NCBI RefSeq assembly: GCF_003208435.1
Contig: NZ_QKMF01000027.1
Coordinates: 1 to 35,689, forward strand
Reading direction: 5' to 3'
From: Pelagimonas varians
Lineage (GTDB): Bacteria > Pseudomonadota > Alphaproteobacteria > Rhodobacterales > Rhodobacteraceae
Length of the DNA stretch: 35,689 nt
How positions within the stretch are numbered: the first letter of the stretch is position 1; every line of letters starts with the position of its first letter. Below are positions 7,903 to 17,385 of this stretch, piece by piece. Below the pieces are notes generated by a model. The model was given only the letters and a program-made list of their open reading frames with translations. It was not told the origin of the DNA and ran no database searches. The position numbers and the translations under genes were made by a program.

Positions 7903-8085
7903 TCAATGCGGTTTGCGCTGTGCCTCTTGCGATGCAATGGCGGCCTGCTCGATGTCCTCAGGATCATCTGACGGCACCGCATAAGAACCGGTCAGCCATT
8001 TCGCCAGATCCACATCCGCGCAACGCTTGGAACAGAACGGGCGAAACTTGGCATCTGTTTCGCGGGCACAGATCGGGCAACTCAT
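7903..8085 (-). CDS. yacG: DNA gyrase inhibitor YacG
   Basis: A 60-residue zinc-finger protein of the YacG family, which in E. coli binds GyrB and inhibits DNA gyrase. The four zinc ligands are C3, C6, C18 and C22 (CPIC, then CSKRC), followed by the family segment ADVDLAKWLTGSY. The start overlaps the end of the RNase E/G-like gene by ATGA. The acidic, Ala/Gln-rich C-terminal tail is variable in the family. Confidence 0.93.
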   Translation of the reverse strand: MSCPICARETDAKFRPFCSKRCADVDLAKWLTGSYAVPSDDPEDIEQAAIASQEAQRKPH

Positions 8086-9122
8086 GCCCGAACCTGCAAG
8101 GATTTGAGCGCCACACGGTCCCGTTTACGCTGGATTTCCATCAAGCCAAGCTGCGTCCAACCTGCCAAAATTGTTTCGGTGGATTCACGTTTCAACGCGG
8201 CACGCAGGCTACCTTCGAGCTGCTTACGGTCTTTCTTAGGGCACGGAGCGGGATCGACGATGATCTGGCCGCCAAGACCTCGCAGACGCAACTGACGCGG
8301 TAAATCCTTGAGCGCCGCCAGATTGGCCTTCAAACCCGCCGAAAACGATGTGTCGCCTCCGGTGTTAATGTCGACCGCCACCAAAGCCGAAGTCGGTTCG
8401 ATGATCATCGAATAGCCACCTGCAAGCGGCACATGCGGCTGCATCGCCGCATCTATCATATCAAGCACTTCGTGATGCTCGAAACTGCCCTCTTCCGATG
8501 CAATATGCGCCGGATCAACCCATTCACGCCATGCCTGCGCATGCGGTCCATCACCTTCGGCCAGCGTTTCTGCGTCGCCGTCCACGTCGCTCAACACGGC
8601 GGTGGCAAGCTGGCACATCGCCAACACATCATCGGTGATGTCTTCGGGCGCAGCCTCTGCGCAGCAAGACCGTAAGATCAAACCCGCATTCTCTGGCAAT
8701 GGCACCTCTGCCATGGCTTCATGGGCCGCAGCCAACACCATTTCGCGCGCGTCTTCATCGCGAATACGGCGCGAAATATTGATGCCCGGCGCATCCGGCG
8801 TCACGATGGCGTAACGCGATTTGAACAAAAGACGCTGAGTAACGGGAATAGCTTTGCCCAGTTCCGCATAGCCTGTAACCTGCACCAACAAAGGTTGTCC
8901 CGGTTTCAGGCCTTTGACTTGCCTCAAGAATGCATTGCCATCAGGGGTCCGTAAAAACATCCCCCCTTGGCCTTTGACAGGTCGGTCCGCGATGCCGCGA
9001 TAAATAGTTCCCGGCCGCGGCAGATCGGTATCGATCAACAGGTCTTCAAGTTGACCATCTTGAATCAAAGCCGCAGCTTCGCGCCCTTGCCAATGGTCAA
9101 GTGCAATGGTTGTGCCCTTCAT
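8082..9122 (-). CDS. Ribonuclease E/G family protein (short form)
   Basis: A 346-residue homologue of the RNase E/G catalytic region, which cleaves single-stranded A/U-rich RNA for rRNA maturation and mRNA decay. An S1-like RNA-binding part spans about residues 30-115 ([13 protein letters not shown] onward). The DNase I-like catalytic part carries the expected acidic residues in [12 protein letters not shown] and [12 protein letters not shown]. It is much shorter than E. coli RNase E or G and lacks the CPxCxG zinc-link motif and the scaffold tail. This matches a short paralogue found next to maf and yacG in many alphaproteobacteria. It overlaps maf and yacG by 4 bp each. A full-size RNase E would be expected elsewhere in the genome. 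Confidence 0.9.
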   Translation of the reverse strand: MKGTTIALDHWQGREAAALIQDGQLEDLLIDTDLPRPGTIYRGIADRPVKGQGGMFLRTPDGNAFLRQVKGLKPGQPLLVQVTGYAELGKAIPVTQRLLFKSRYAIVTPDAPGINISRRIRDEDAREMVLAAAHEAMAEVPLPENAGLILRSCCAEAAPEDITDDVLAMCQLATAVLSDVDGDAETLAEGDGPHAQAWREWVDPAHIASEEGSFEHHEVLDMIDAAMQPHVPLAGGYSMIIEPTSALVAVDINTGGDTSFSAGLKANLAALKDLPRQLRLRGLGGQIIVDPAPCPKKDRKQLEGSLRAALKRESTETILAGWTQLGLMEIQRKRDRVALKSLQVRA

Positions 9123-9709
9123 GACGCGACCTCATAGATTGGATAGCCCGCTGCCACGAGCAAATTTGCGGTTTCGGCCAGTGGCAGACCAACAACAGCG
9201 GTGAAGGATCCGTTGATCCAAGGGATAAAGGCGCTCGCAGGGCCTTGAATGGCATAGCCGCCAGCCTTGCCTTGCCAATCATTGGTAGCAAGATAGGCGT
9301 TCAACTCTTCATTCGACAGATTTTTCATCTTGACCTGCGTGACCACGTCGCGTTCCCAAATCTGATCACCTTTGCGCACGGCAACAGCGGTAATCACCCG
9401 GTGGCGTCGCCCTGACAATTTGGTCAGGAACTCAGCCGCTTCGCCAGCATCACGCGGTTTGCCCAAAATAAGGCGGCCCAAGGCAACGGTGGTATCCGCA
9501 GACAAAACAATCTCAGACGGATCCGAAGGGATCGCCTGCGCCTTTTCGCGGGCAAGACGCACACAATACGGGCGCGGATCCTCCCCCTTGGCGGGATCTT
9601 CGTTAATTTCGGGAGGACGGATGTCGTCAGCCGTGATGCCCAACTGGGCCAAGAGTTCGCGGCGGCGCGGGCTGCCAGAGCCAAGGATAAGGCGAGGTTT
9701 GTCGGTCAT
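9119..9709 (-). CDS. maf: Maf-like nucleotide pyrophosphatase
   Basis: A 196-residue Maf/YhdE-family enzyme. The family hydrolyses non-canonical or modified nucleoside triphosphates (dTTP/UTP or m7GTP type) to the monophosphate. The signature [11 protein letters not shown] is near the N terminus (residues 11-21), [10 protein letters not shown] carries the catalytic acid, and the C-terminal half has the [16 protein letters not shown] segment. It overlaps the RNase E/G-like gene by ATGA and lies downstream of infA, separated from it by tandem palindromes and a terminator-like hairpin. Confidence 0.94.
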   Translation of the reverse strand: MTDKPRLILGSGSPRRRELLAQLGITADDIRPPEINEDPAKGEDPRPYCVRLAREKAQAIPSDPSEIVLSADTTVALGRLILGKPRDAGEAAEFLTKLSGRRHRVITAVAVRKGDQIWERDVVTQVKMKNLSNEELNAYLATNDWQGKAGGYAIQGPASAFIPWINGSFTAVVGLPLAETANLLVAAGYPIYEVAS

Positions 9710-9773
9710 CGTGGCAAAACCAAAGTCTAAATGATGGGGAAATTATGTGGGCTGCGCGCGCGGAAAGCGATAC

Positions 9774-9795
9774 CAAAAGTTTTCGAAAACTTTTG
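9774..9795. repeat. Perfect 22-bp palindrome, first of an abutting pair
   Basis: CAAAAGTTTTC is followed directly by its reverse complement, so the site is a perfect 22-bp palindrome without a spacer. It abuts a second perfect palindrome at 9796-9817. The pair lies between infA and maf. It could be a protein-binding site or fold into hairpins in the transcript; see findings. Confidence 0.8.
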
Positions 9796-9817
9796 CAAAA
9801 CTCTTGCAAGAGTTTTG
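9796..9817. repeat. Perfect 22-bp palindrome, second of an abutting pair
   Basis: CAAAACTCTTG is followed directly by its reverse complement CAAGAGTTTTG, with no gap after the first palindrome. The outer CAAAA/TTTTG ends match those of the first palindrome while the inner bases differ. Confidence 0.8.
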
Positions 9818-9846
9818 AGCATGCCGCACCTGCAGCGCAAAGAAAA

Positions 9847-9868
9847 TCGCCGGGCTGCTGGCCCGGCG
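9847..9868 (-). terminator. Intrinsic terminator downstream of infA
   Basis: Read on the minus strand, CGCCGGGC pairs with GCCCGGCG around a 5-nt loop (8-bp GC-rich stem at 9848-9868) and is followed by ATTTTCTTT. It starts 17 bp after the infA stop codon, the usual place for Rho-independent termination. Genes from maf onward would then need their own promoter or readthrough. Confidence 0.75.
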
Positions 9869-9884
9869 GTTTGCGTATCAACGC

Positions 9885-10103
9885 TTACTTAAAGCGGTAG
9901 TTGATCCGCCCCTTAGTCAGGTCGTAAGGGGTCATTTCAACTTGTACCTTGTCGCCAGCCAGAACGCGGATGCGGTTCTTACGCATCTTGCCTGCCGTAT
10001 GTGCGATAATCTCATGGCCGTTCTCAAGCTCGACCCGGAATGTCGCATTTGGCAGGAGTTCCTTCACGACACCTGGAAATTCGAGCGTATCTTCCTTGGC
10101 CAT
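9885..10103 (-). CDS. infA: Translation initiation factor IF-1
   Basis: A 72-residue S1-fold (OB) protein, exactly the normal IF-1 length. It binds the 30S A site during initiation. The sequence begins [20 protein letters not shown] and contains the conserved [19 protein letters not shown] (residues about 35-53) and the terminal GRINYRFK. It has an AGGAGAAAAC ribosome-binding site. A terminator hairpin follows, and a candidate promoter (TTGAAA, 17 bp, CATATC) lies at 10148-10176. Confidence 0.98.
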   Translation of the reverse strand: MAKEDTLEFPGVVKELLPNATFRVELENGHEIIAHTAGKMRKNRIRVLAGDKVQVEMTPYDLTKGRINYRFK

Positions 10104-10147
10104 GTTTTCTCCTAAATTTGCCGCCCTGTCAGACGCAGGGCATGAGC

Positions 10148-10176
10148 GATATGAGCCTATTGCGTGTGTTTTTCAA
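10148..10176 (-). promoter_or_regulatory. Candidate sigma70-type promoter of infA
   Basis: On the minus strand TTGAAA (10176-10171) is separated by 17 bp from CATATC (10153-10148), about 45 bp upstream of the infA start. The -35 element is good and the -10 element weak, so this is tentative. Confidence 0.4.
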
Positions 10177-10310
10177 CCCACATAACAGCACAGCAAGGTT
10201 AATGCTGGGTCAAATCTGCGCCAAAATCCGCCATTCCGCCAAGCCAAGCGTGCAAGGCGTGGGTCAGGTTGCCGCATGCTGTCGAATCAACGCGGGAGGA
10301 GACAGCTGCC

Positions 10311-10751
10311 TTATCCCCACTTTTGCTTCAACTGATCCGCCAATTGATCACGGGTTTGCCGATAAGAATTCAGCTTTTGTTCGCGCGTTTCACCAATGCC
10401 GGTCGGATCCATTATCGGCCAGTATTCAACTGTTAGATGATAGTATCGTGTCAGTTCCAAGGCACGGCGCTGAGACGCCGGCGACAATGTCACAATCACA
10501 TCAAAGCCTGAAAGGGCCTCGCCGTTTTCTTCCATTTCCTCGAAAGATCGCGACCGATGGCGTGATAGCTCGACGCCTATTTCATCACAAACGGCAATAG
10601 CGAACCCGTCTATTTCGAGGTCATTCATAACGCCGACAGATTGCACATAGGTCTGCGCTCCAAACAGCTTTTTCATGATCCCTTCGGCCATGGGGGAACG
10701 CACTGCGTTGTGATCGCAACAAAACAGCACCGATTGAGGCCGTTTTCCCAA
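10311..10751 (-). CDS. Low-molecular-weight phosphotyrosine phosphatase-like protein
   Basis: A protein of about 146 residues with the LMW-PTP/arsenate-reductase fold. The catalytic loop C-x5-R is visible as CDHNAVRS (C12 to R18) near the N terminus, and a candidate general-acid Asp lies in WPIMDPTG. Members dephosphorylate phosphotyrosine or reduce arsenate; which applies cannot be told here. No ATG fits: the nearest ATG codons lie well inside the upstream UPF0262 gene. I chose the TTG at 10751, which follows a GGGGG stretch by about 8 bp and lies 4 bp after the UPF0262 stop. The two genes are probably coupled. Confidence 0.85.
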   Translation of the reverse strand: MGKRPQSVLFCCDHNAVRSPMAEGIMKKLFGAQTYVQSVGVMNDLEIDGFAIAVCDEIGVELSRHRSRSFEEMEENGEALSGFDVIVTLSPASQRRALELTRYYHLTVEYWPIMDPTGIGETREQKLNSYRQTRDQLADQLKQKWG

Positions 10752-10755
10752 CCGA

Positions 10756-11235
10756 TCAGCCCCCAAAATGCAACACACACACCAGCGTGAACAAACGGCG
10801 GGCCGTGGCATCATCCACTTCGACTTTGCCATCAAGGCGTTCTTGCAAAATCCGGGCCCCTTCGTTGTGAATCCCGCGCCGCGCCATATCGATCGTCTCG
10901 ATTTGGCTAGGCGGTAGGGTTTTCACCGCATCAAAATAGCTTTTGCAGATTTGAAAGTAATCTTTGACCACTTGCCGGAACGGCGACAAGGAGAGGTGAA
11001 ATTCGGCCGCTTTGTCTTTGGCGGGTGTGGTTACATCAAAGACCAATCGTTTTTCACGGATGGACAAACCCACATCATATGGGCCATCCGGCACAACCCG
11101 ACCGTCCCGAACGGGCAGAACAAAACTGTTCTCCTCCATCAGATCATACATCGCCACACGGCGTTCTTGTTCGATCTCTGGCGTTGGAGGCGGCAGATTG
11201 GCGTCATCAAGTTCAATACGGGCAATACGGTTCAT
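10756..11235 (-). CDS. UPF0262 family protein, conserved and uncharacterised
   Basis: A 159-residue protein recognised as UPF0262 from its N terminus (MNRIARIELDDANLP, then PTPEIEQERRVAMYDL) and the segment YFQICKSYFDAVKTLPPSQIE. I know of no established function. It is soluble with no signal peptide. The family occurs in alphaproteobacteria, usually between hisD and the LMW phosphatase gene as here. I prefer the ATG at 11235; a GTG at 11247 would add four residues. Here it is separated from hisD by an opposite-strand sulfotransferase-like gene. Confidence 0.9.
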   Translation of the reverse strand: MNRIARIELDDANLPPPTPEIEQERRVAMYDLMEENSFVLPVRDGRVVPDGPYDVGLSIREKRLVFDVTTPAKDKAAEFHLSLSPFRQVVKDYFQICKSYFDAVKTLPPSQIETIDMARRGIHNEGARILQERLDGKVEVDDATARRLFTLVCVLHFGG

Positions 11236-11473
11236 GGCAATGGTCACTCATGCTGTTGCACAAAGGTGTAACGCGCAGATGGCCAAGGGGCAATGAAAGA
11301 GCGCCCTTGCCGCCCGCGACTTTCTGCCAATGCCGACCATGCGTTGAAAATTGGCACGTTCCGACACGCCCGTGTTTTCGCAAACCCAACAGGCACCTTG
11401 TCCTGCGCCGCAAAATTCCCACTCAGATTCACAGAACTGTGTTAAGTACAATCAATGAAAACGGGGGGAGAAA

Positions 11474-12109
11474 ATGGCTTTAAAAGTTATTGGGTCTGGA
11501 TTTGGCCGGACCGGCACGAAATCACTCAAAGATGCGCTTGAGACGCTTGGCTTTGGTCCCTGCCATCACATGCACGAGCTTTTGGAATACCCCGATCAGG
11601 TGCCAACTTGGCAGGCGCTTGCAAATGGCGACACCAGAGATTGGGAGACTGTTTTCAACGGGTATTCCAGTCAAGTGGACTGGCCAGGGGCGCATTATTG
11701 GGAACAAACCGTCGCGGCATTCCCGGACGCGAAGGTAGTGCACTCTGTTCGCCCGATCGAAAAATGGTGGGCCAGTTTTGACAAGACCATTGGCAAACTA
11801 TTGGAACGACACAAGGAACTGGATTTTCCGCCACTCGTTCGCGACATCCTTGATATGAACAGTCAATTCATCGGAGAGGCGACATTCGGTGGCAATTTTC
11901 GAGATCGCGATACAGCGATTGCCACCTTTGAAAAACGCACCTGCGATGTTCGTGCCGCAGTGCCGGCAGACCGCCTCTTGGTTTTTGATGTCGCCGAAGG
12001 CTGGGCACCGCTTTGCGCGTTTCTACAGGTTGCGGAACCAGACATACCCTTCCCGCACCACAACTTGAGAGCCGATTTTTGGGAAGTGCTTGGCGGCGAA
12101 CCCGCTTAG
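11474..12109 (+). CDS. Sulfotransferase family protein
   Basis: A 211-residue P-loop protein of the sulfotransferase superfamily. The 5'-phosphosulfate binding loop is GSGFGRTGTKSLK (residues 7-19), and VVHSVRPIEKWWASF (about 87-101) carries the 3'-phosphate-binding Arg region, where sulfotransferases have R-P-x-x-W. The size and the GFGRTGT/HHMHELL start point to the short Sulfotransfer_4-type family common in marine bacteria. The acceptor is unknown. The ATG has a GGGGGAG ribosome-binding site. It lies opposite to the surrounding housekeeping genes, between UPF0262 and hisD, and looks like an insertion into a conserved run. Confidence 0.86.
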   Translation: MALKVIGSGFGRTGTKSLKDALETLGFGPCHHMHELLEYPDQVPTWQALANGDTRDWETVFNGYSSQVDWPGAHYWEQTVAAFPDAKVVHSVRPIEKWWASFDKTIGKLLERHKELDFPPLVRDILDMNSQFIGEATFGGNFRDRDTAIATFEKRTCDVRAAVPADRLLVFDVAEGWAPLCAFLQVAEPDIPFPHHNLRADFWEVLGGEPA

Positions 12110-12135
12110 GGGCATTTTACGCGACGCTCGTTTCC

Positions 12136-13437
12136 TCAACCGTTCAGCTTTTTCAAACGCGCGGTCACAGACAGGCCGTGCGCTTCAAGGCTTTCTGAGG
12201 TCGCCAGGACCTCAGCTGCCGGACCGATGGCGCGCAAGGCTTCGGGTGTCATCCGCGCCATAGTGGTCCGTTTGACAAAATCCATCACCGACAGGCCCGA
12301 GCTGAACCGTGCAGAGCGTGCCGTTGGCAGCACGTGGTTCGGGCCACCGACATAGTCACCAATCGCTTCAGGAGTCCATTGGCCAAGGAAAATCGCACCG
12401 GCGTGCGGGCACTTGCCGGCCAGCGCTTCGGGATCTGCCACGCAAAGCTCAAGATGTTCGGGGGCGATGCGATTGGATAGCTCTGCCGCCTCATCCAAAT
12501 CTCGTACAGTGATAATCGCGCCGTAGTCCCGCCAACTGGCTCCGGCAATAGCCCGGCGCTCCAGCGTCTCTAGCCGTTTGTCCACCGCTGCCGCCACGGC
12601 ACGGCCAAAACCAGCGTCGGTTGTAATCAAAAGCGACTGGGCGCTTTCGTCATGCTCTGCTTGGCTCATCAGATCCAGCGCGATCCAGTCGGGGTCATTG
12701 TCGGCATCGGCGATCACCAGAATTTCAGATGGTCCAGCGATCATGTCGATGCCAACCTTACCAAAAACCCGGCGTTTTGCTGCGGCCACAAAAGCATTTC
12801 CGGGACCGGTGATTTTATCAACGGGGGCAATCGTTTCCGTGCCGTAGGCAAGGGCCGCAATCGCTTGAGCGCCGCCCATGCGGTAGATTTCGTCAACACC
12901 GGAAATCTTGGCCGCCAGCAAGACCAGTGGATTGACCACATCATCCGGCGTGGGTACCGCAATCGCCAGCCGTTCAACGCCTGCAACCTTGGCAGGGATC
13001 GCATTCATCAAAACCGACGAAGGATAAGACGCCAAACCACCGGGCACATACAGGCCCGCCGCCGAAACAGCCGTCCAGCGCCAGCCAAGCGTTGCGCCTG
13101 AACTGTCTGTCCAACTGTCGTCGCTTGGCATTTGACGCGCATGATAGGCGCGAATACGCTCTGCGGCCAACTCAAGCGCTTCTCGCTCCGCATTTGGGAC
13201 GGTGGCACAATGGGCTTCGATTTCTTCGGGCGAAAACCGCAGGCTGTCAGCATCCAGTTTCAGCCGATCAAATTTCTCGGTCAGCTCAAGCACGGCCTCA
13301 TTGCCGCGCGCACGCACATCCGCAATGATCCCGGCAACAATGGCGTCGACATCCGGGCTATCTTCACGCTTGGCATTCAGCAGCGCGGTAAATGCGGTTT
13401 CAAAGTCAGGTTGGGCAGCATCAAGAAAGACGGGCAT
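12136..13437 (-). CDS. hisD: Histidinol dehydrogenase
   Basis: A 433-residue enzyme that oxidises L-histidinol to L-histidine with two NAD+, the last two steps of histidine synthesis. Visible landmarks are GPGNAFVAAAKRRVFG, the zinc ligands Q and H in MSQAEHDESAQS, catalytic E-H in RIAPEHLEL, the zinc Asp in TPEAIGDYVGGPNH, and the last zinc His in LEAHGLSVTARL. Length and motif order are normal, so it should be active. No other his gene is near. It converges on the sulfotransferase-like gene with a 26-bp gap. Confidence 0.97.
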   Translation of the reverse strand: MPVFLDAAQPDFETAFTALLNAKREDSPDVDAIVAGIIADVRARGNEAVLELTEKFDRLKLDADSLRFSPEEIEAHCATVPNAEREALELAAERIRAYHARQMPSDDSWTDSSGATLGWRWTAVSAAGLYVPGGLASYPSSVLMNAIPAKVAGVERLAIAVPTPDDVVNPLVLLAAKISGVDEIYRMGGAQAIAALAYGTETIAPVDKITGPGNAFVAAAKRRVFGKVGIDMIAGPSEILVIADADNDPDWIALDLMSQAEHDESAQSLLITTDAGFGRAVAAAVDKRLETLERRAIAGASWRDYGAIITVRDLDEAAELSNRIAPEHLELCVADPEALAGKCPHAGAIFLGQWTPEAIGDYVGGPNHVLPTARSARFSSGLSVMDFVKRTTMARMTPEALRAIGPAAEVLATSESLEAHGLSVTARLKKLNG

Positions 13438-13488
13438 GGCGGCTTCTCCGGTGTTATGCGGGCTGCATAAACTGACCCGCCGCCAGGC

Positions 13489-13983
13489 TCAAGCCGCGTC
13501 GAGCGCCTTAAGCATCAGCAAATCGTCGCGTGGCCTGCAATTCACGATAACCGAACGCGGTCTACGCCCGAATTGAACAAAACCGGCGGCCTGATATAGC
13601 GCAATGGCACGGGTGTTTGTTGCATCAACACACAGTTCCAGTTGCAACAGCCCCATGTCACGCGCGGCCACAATCGCCACCGACAACAGCGCTTGGGCAA
13701 CCCCCTGCCCTTGCGCGCTGGGATGAACATAGAGCGGGCCGATGTCCGCCATGTGACGAAGGCGTTCCAGCCTGCCGGGTTGCATGGCGACAATGCCATT
13801 TAGACGATCTTGGGCAAAGCTGCCCCAAATCCGTTCGTTTTGCAGTTTTGCAATCAATGAAATGTCCGTCAGCGCCAATGCCTCAACTTCTGTCAGCAAA
13901 AACGCATCAGGCACACGCCGCAACCCATCGAGCCACAAGGCGCGATAGGCTTCGAGGTCATCAATGGTTAGCGGCCTGATCAC
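13489..13983 (-). CDS. GNAT-family N-acetyltransferase (GTG start)
   Basis: A 164-residue GNAT protein. The acetyl-CoA loop is HPSAQGQGVAQALLSVAI (about residues 87-104), and the C-terminal ALYQAAGFVQFGRRPRS is the typical end of RimI-like GNATs. Translation probably starts at GTG (13983), overlapping the DUF2948 stop by GTGA, so it is coupled to the upstream gene. The substrate is unknown. Confidence 0.9.
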   Translation of the reverse strand: MIRPLTIDDLEAYRALWLDGLRRVPDAFLLTEVEALALTDISLIAKLQNERIWGSFAQDRLNGIVAMQPGRLERLRHMADIGPLYVHPSAQGQGVAQALLSVAIVAARDMGLLQLELCVDATNTRAIALYQAAGFVQFGRRPRSVIVNCRPRDDLLMLKALDAA

Positions 13984-14459
13984 TCTGGGTGCGACGGTGC
14001 CTTGCGCGATGGCGCAATATAGGGCCGGGTAACATCCTTGAGCGTCAGTTCAAGCGCCTCGACATCGGCGCGCAACGCACCATCACCGGCCAACGTCAGA
14101 ACAACATGCCCTGCACCGTCCTCTCCGGCCTCAAACGCAACGGTTAAGATCGACAAAATCATATCAGGGTCGGATTTATCGACGCCCTGCGCGCCAACGT
14201 TCAAGACGCCTTCAATTGTCAGCAAGGATTGAACCCGCTCTACCGGACGACCAAATTTCTTGGCCGCCGCAATGTCTTCGTGGCGCATACGGTTCAACAA
14301 GAGACACAGCCGCCGGTGACGCTTTTGGTATGCAATTTCCGACACAGGCAAAACTGCGTCTTGGACCAAAGCCGCAATCACTTGCAGGTCATCGCCGTCC
14401 AGCGCGCCCAAATTCAGCGGTTGATCGCCGCCATCCTCAAACCGTGCATCTTCGCTCAT
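13980..14459 (-). CDS. DUF2948 family protein
   Basis: A 159-residue uncharacterised protein recognised as DUF2948 by [20 protein letters not shown] and the segment [15 protein letters not shown]. The family is typical of alphaproteobacteria and commonly sits next to murA and hisD. There is no signal peptide, membrane segment or catalytic motif I can point to. It overlaps murA (ATGA) and the GNAT gene (GTGA) by 4 bp each. Confidence 0.9.
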   Translation of the reverse strand: MSEDARFEDGGDQPLNLGALDGDDLQVIAALVQDAVLPVSEIAYQKRHRRLCLLLNRMRHEDIAAAKKFGRPVERVQSLLTIEGVLNVGAQGVDKSDPDMILSILTVAFEAGEDGAGHVVLTLAGDGALRADVEALELTLKDVTRPYIAPSRKAPSHPE

Positions 14460-15727
14460 TCGCCTTTGACCCTTTCGATTTGTGCGCCCACACTGGACAG
14501 CTTGCGCACCACGTGTTCGTAGCCACGATCAAGGTGATAGACACGGCTGACTTTGGTATCGCCTTCGGCTGCCAATCCGGCAAGAATCAACGACACCGAG
14601 GCGCGCAGATCCGTCGCCATCACCGGCGCACCACGCAGTTTATCCACGCCCTTGACCGTCGCAGTCCCGCCGTGAACCTCAATATTTGCCCCCATGCGGA
14701 TCAATTCAGGCGCATGCATAAACCGGTTTTCAAAGATCTTCTCTTCGAGAACCGAGGTTCCTTCGGCTGTACACAGCAACGCCATCATTTGCGCCTGCAA
14801 ATCCGTCGGAAAGCCCGGGAACGGCTCGGTTGTGATGTTCACGGCTTTGATACGGTCCGACTTGCGGGTCACGGTTAGGCCTTTGTCCGTTTCTGTAACC
14901 GAAACGCCCGCCTCTTCGAGTTTATCACAGAACACCGCCAGCAAATCGCGACGCCCGCCAAGGCAGGTCACTTCGCCGCCGCAAAACGCCGGTGCCAGCA
15001 TATAGGTGCCCAGTTCAATGCGATCCGTAACAACACGGTGGGTTGCACCGCCAAGACGATCCACGCCCTGAATGGTGATCGTGCTGGATCCATCACCTTC
15101 GATCTGCGCGCCCATTTTGCGCAGGCAATCCGCCAGATCGACGATTTCGGGTTCGCGGGCGGCATTGTTCAGAACGGTTGTACCTTTAGCCAAGACTGCT
15201 GCCAGCAAGGCATTTTCAGTTGCGCCAACAGATGCGAACGCAAAATCAACGATACCGCCGCGCAACCCGCCCTTGGGGGCTTTAGCGTGTACATATCCGT
15301 CGCGCAGGTCTAGCTCCGCGCCCATCGCTTCAAAGGCCTTCAGGTGCAGATCCACCGGACGTGCCCCAATCGCGCAGCCGCCAGGCAAAGACACTTCGGC
15401 GTAGCCGTAGCGCGCCAACAATGGCCCCAGAACCAGAATAGAAGCCCGCATTTTGCGCACGATATCATACTCCGCGCGCTGGCTGGTCAGATCGTGGCTC
15501 GACATCGCCAAAACCTGTCCGTCTTGCATGCTGGTGACTTCGGCCCCCAGTGATTGCAGCAAGGTTGTCATGGTGCGGATATCCGACAAGCGCGGCGCGT
15601 TGGTCAAAGTCAGCGGCTCTTCGCTCAAAAGCGTGGCCGGCATCAATGTCAAACAAGCGTTTTTCGCCCCGGCAATCGGAATATCACCATTCAATGGGCC
15701 ATTGCCCGTCACTACAATCGAATCCAT
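14456..15727 (-). CDS. murA: UDP-N-acetylglucosamine 1-carboxyvinyltransferase MurA
   Basis: A 423-residue EPSP-synthase-fold enzyme. It transfers enolpyruvate from PEP to UDP-GlcNAc, the first committed step of peptidoglycan synthesis, in the cytoplasm. K22-N23 (AGAKNACL) and the catalytic/fosfomycin-target cysteine C118 ([13 protein letters not shown]) are present, as is the [13 protein letters not shown] segment with the catalytic Asp. Length is normal. It is followed by DUF2948 with a 4-bp overlap, and a small conserved ORF precedes it by 5 bp. Confidence 0.97.
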   Translation of the reverse strand: MDSIVVTGNGPLNGDIPIAGAKNACLTLMPATLLSEEPLTLTNAPRLSDIRTMTTLLQSLGAEVTSMQDGQVLAMSSHDLTSQRAEYDIVRKMRASILVLGPLLARYGYAEVSLPGGCAIGARPVDLHLKAFEAMGAELDLRDGYVHAKAPKGGLRGGIVDFAFASVGATENALLAAVLAKGTTVLNNAAREPEIVDLADCLRKMGAQIEGDGSSTITIQGVDRLGGATHRVVTDRIELGTYMLAPAFCGGEVTCLGGRRDLLAVFCDKLEEAGVSVTETDKGLTVTRKSDRIKAVNITTEPFPGFPTDLQAQMMALLCTAEGTSVLEEKIFENRFMHAPELIRMGANIEVHGGTATVKGVDKLRGAPVMATDLRASVSLILAGLAAEGDTKVSRVYHLDRGYEHVVRKLSSVGAQIERVKGE

Positions 15728-15732
15728 GCCCG

Positions 15733-15906
15733 TCAGTCCTTGTCCTGTGTCGCCTGTTGCCCCGAATTTCCAGCACTGTTGTCTGCTTGGGTGCGCGCCT
15801 TGGTCTGCGCCTTGCGGCGGCCCATATTGGCCTTGAGCGCCGCTTTTAAACGGTCTTCGCGTCCAGCATCTTTGTACTTTTTCGGGGTCGGTTTGTTTTG
15901 ATCCAT
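15733..15906 (-). CDS. Small Lys/Ala-rich conserved protein upstream of murA
   Basis: A 57-residue, highly charged protein beginning [20 protein letters not shown]. It has a predicted helical middle part rich in Lys, Arg and Ala and a Gln/Asp-rich tail; there is no signal peptide or membrane segment. The start at 15906 is preceded by AGGG. It ends 5 bp before murA and is probably co-transcribed with it. I recall similar short ORFs at this place in related bacteria but know no function. A longer frame to 15990 has no support. Confidence 0.68.
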   Translation of the reverse strand: MDQNKPTPKKYKDAGREDRLKAALKANMGRRKAQTKARTQADNSAGNSGQQATQDKD

Positions 15907-16056
15907 AAACCCTGCTTTACCCCACCCAATCACATGGGTCCAGTGGTGCCCCTTCTTCGACCGCAAGCCCGACCAAACTATTTCCCCCAAGATGACATTT
16001 TTTCAAATTCTCCCCTTGCGCGCTGCCTGCCCCACGTCTAGAAGCCCGCTCACAGT

Positions 16057-16131
<75 letters not shown>

Positions 16132-16213
16132 GACAATTCCCCTTAATGCCTGATAAACACGATTCCTGGGTGAAAACTGGTTACAATTCCGGGTAAAAAC
16201 GGTCAGATACCCT

Positions 16214-17385
16214 ATGCAAAACCATCTCATCCGTATCGGTCAGATGTGGCCTGTGAAAGGCGCGATTCCCGCCGACGTTCAACACATTATTGGCAAACGG
16301 GCGTTCAAGAAATCACTGCAAACAGCAGACAAGACTGTCGCAAGTGTTCGCTCTGTTCTACTCATCGCGAAATTCAAAGACGACATTCCACAAGCCCGGG
16401 GCACCCCAATGCAGCACCTCGACTACGATTGCCTCAAGAAGGTGCACCTCCAACTCAGCGCCGCACGCAGCAACACGAACACTGACTCCGATGCACTGGC
16501 AGGGATTGAATAAGAGACGCTAAAGAAGCTTTCTGGAACCTAAAAGGTGCAGAATGTGGAGCAGCTTTCCAAGGAAGCAGAGGCCAACGTGATCACGACC
16601 TATAAGATCACCGTCCAAAGCGTGGACCATCGAACTACGCGGCGTTATATCAACAAGCTGTCACAAGAACGGGGTCTCGAGAATAAAACAATCAGGGACA
16701 GCGTCCTAAAGATGGACTGGTGTTGGCTGGTACATCAAAAATACGCACCTGAGGATTTGCCGAACCCATTCAGTGGCATAGATTTACCCAAATAGAATCG
16801 TAAGGACGCTGCTAATAAGTCACGACAGCCCTTCGCATAACCCGATATCGGCATGCTACATCAAGCAATCATGGCCAGTGACAAAGGAATGCAGCAAGCG
16901 GATTTCTTAATAGCGATACACACTGGTTACCGAATTAAAGAGATCGCTACCTTGAAATACGTCAATGTCAGCGAAGACTCGATCACGATACACCGCGCCA
17001 AAACAACAACCGGTAATCGGTGGATCCCCATGCACAGTGCCATCAAGTCTCTCGTGCAAGAGTTGATGGTATTAGTCACCAATTATTTTTTCCTGATTTG
17101 AAGATGGATCAATACGGTGGCCAAGCATTTGCCATCAGTGGAAGCTTCATCAAGACCAAAACCAAACTCAAATAATACAGCAGATATGTCTTCCACTCCT
17201 TACGAAAAACCATGGCTACTCAACATGAACGAGCAGGTGTGCCCGAAGGAATCGCTGCGGACATCTTGGGGTACCAGAAGGCGATCACGAGTTATGGGCT
17301 GTATTCAGGAGGCAGTTCGATGGAGCCGAAGCGCGAGGCCCTCACAAAGTTGGACTATGGGCTTGGCTGGCTGCAAGGTGCTTAA
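16214..17385 (+). pseudogene. Degenerate tyrosine recombinase (phage/island integrase)
   Basis: The full length of an integrase can be followed. The N-terminal part (IPADVQHIIGKRAFKKSL) and middle core-binding part stay in one frame up to about 17065, interrupted by stop codons at 16511, about 16541, 16793 and about 16838. A frameshift near 17060-17075 leads to the C-terminal part, with a further in-frame stop at 17173. Catalytic landmarks remain: Arg in TGYRIKEIATL, HSLRKT with the H-x-x-R box, then LGYQKAITSYGLYSGG with the nucleophile Tyr. Such proteins integrate elements at tRNA 3' ends, and the tRNA-Thr lies just upstream. With at least five stops and a frameshift it cannot make active enzyme. 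Confidence 0.9.
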
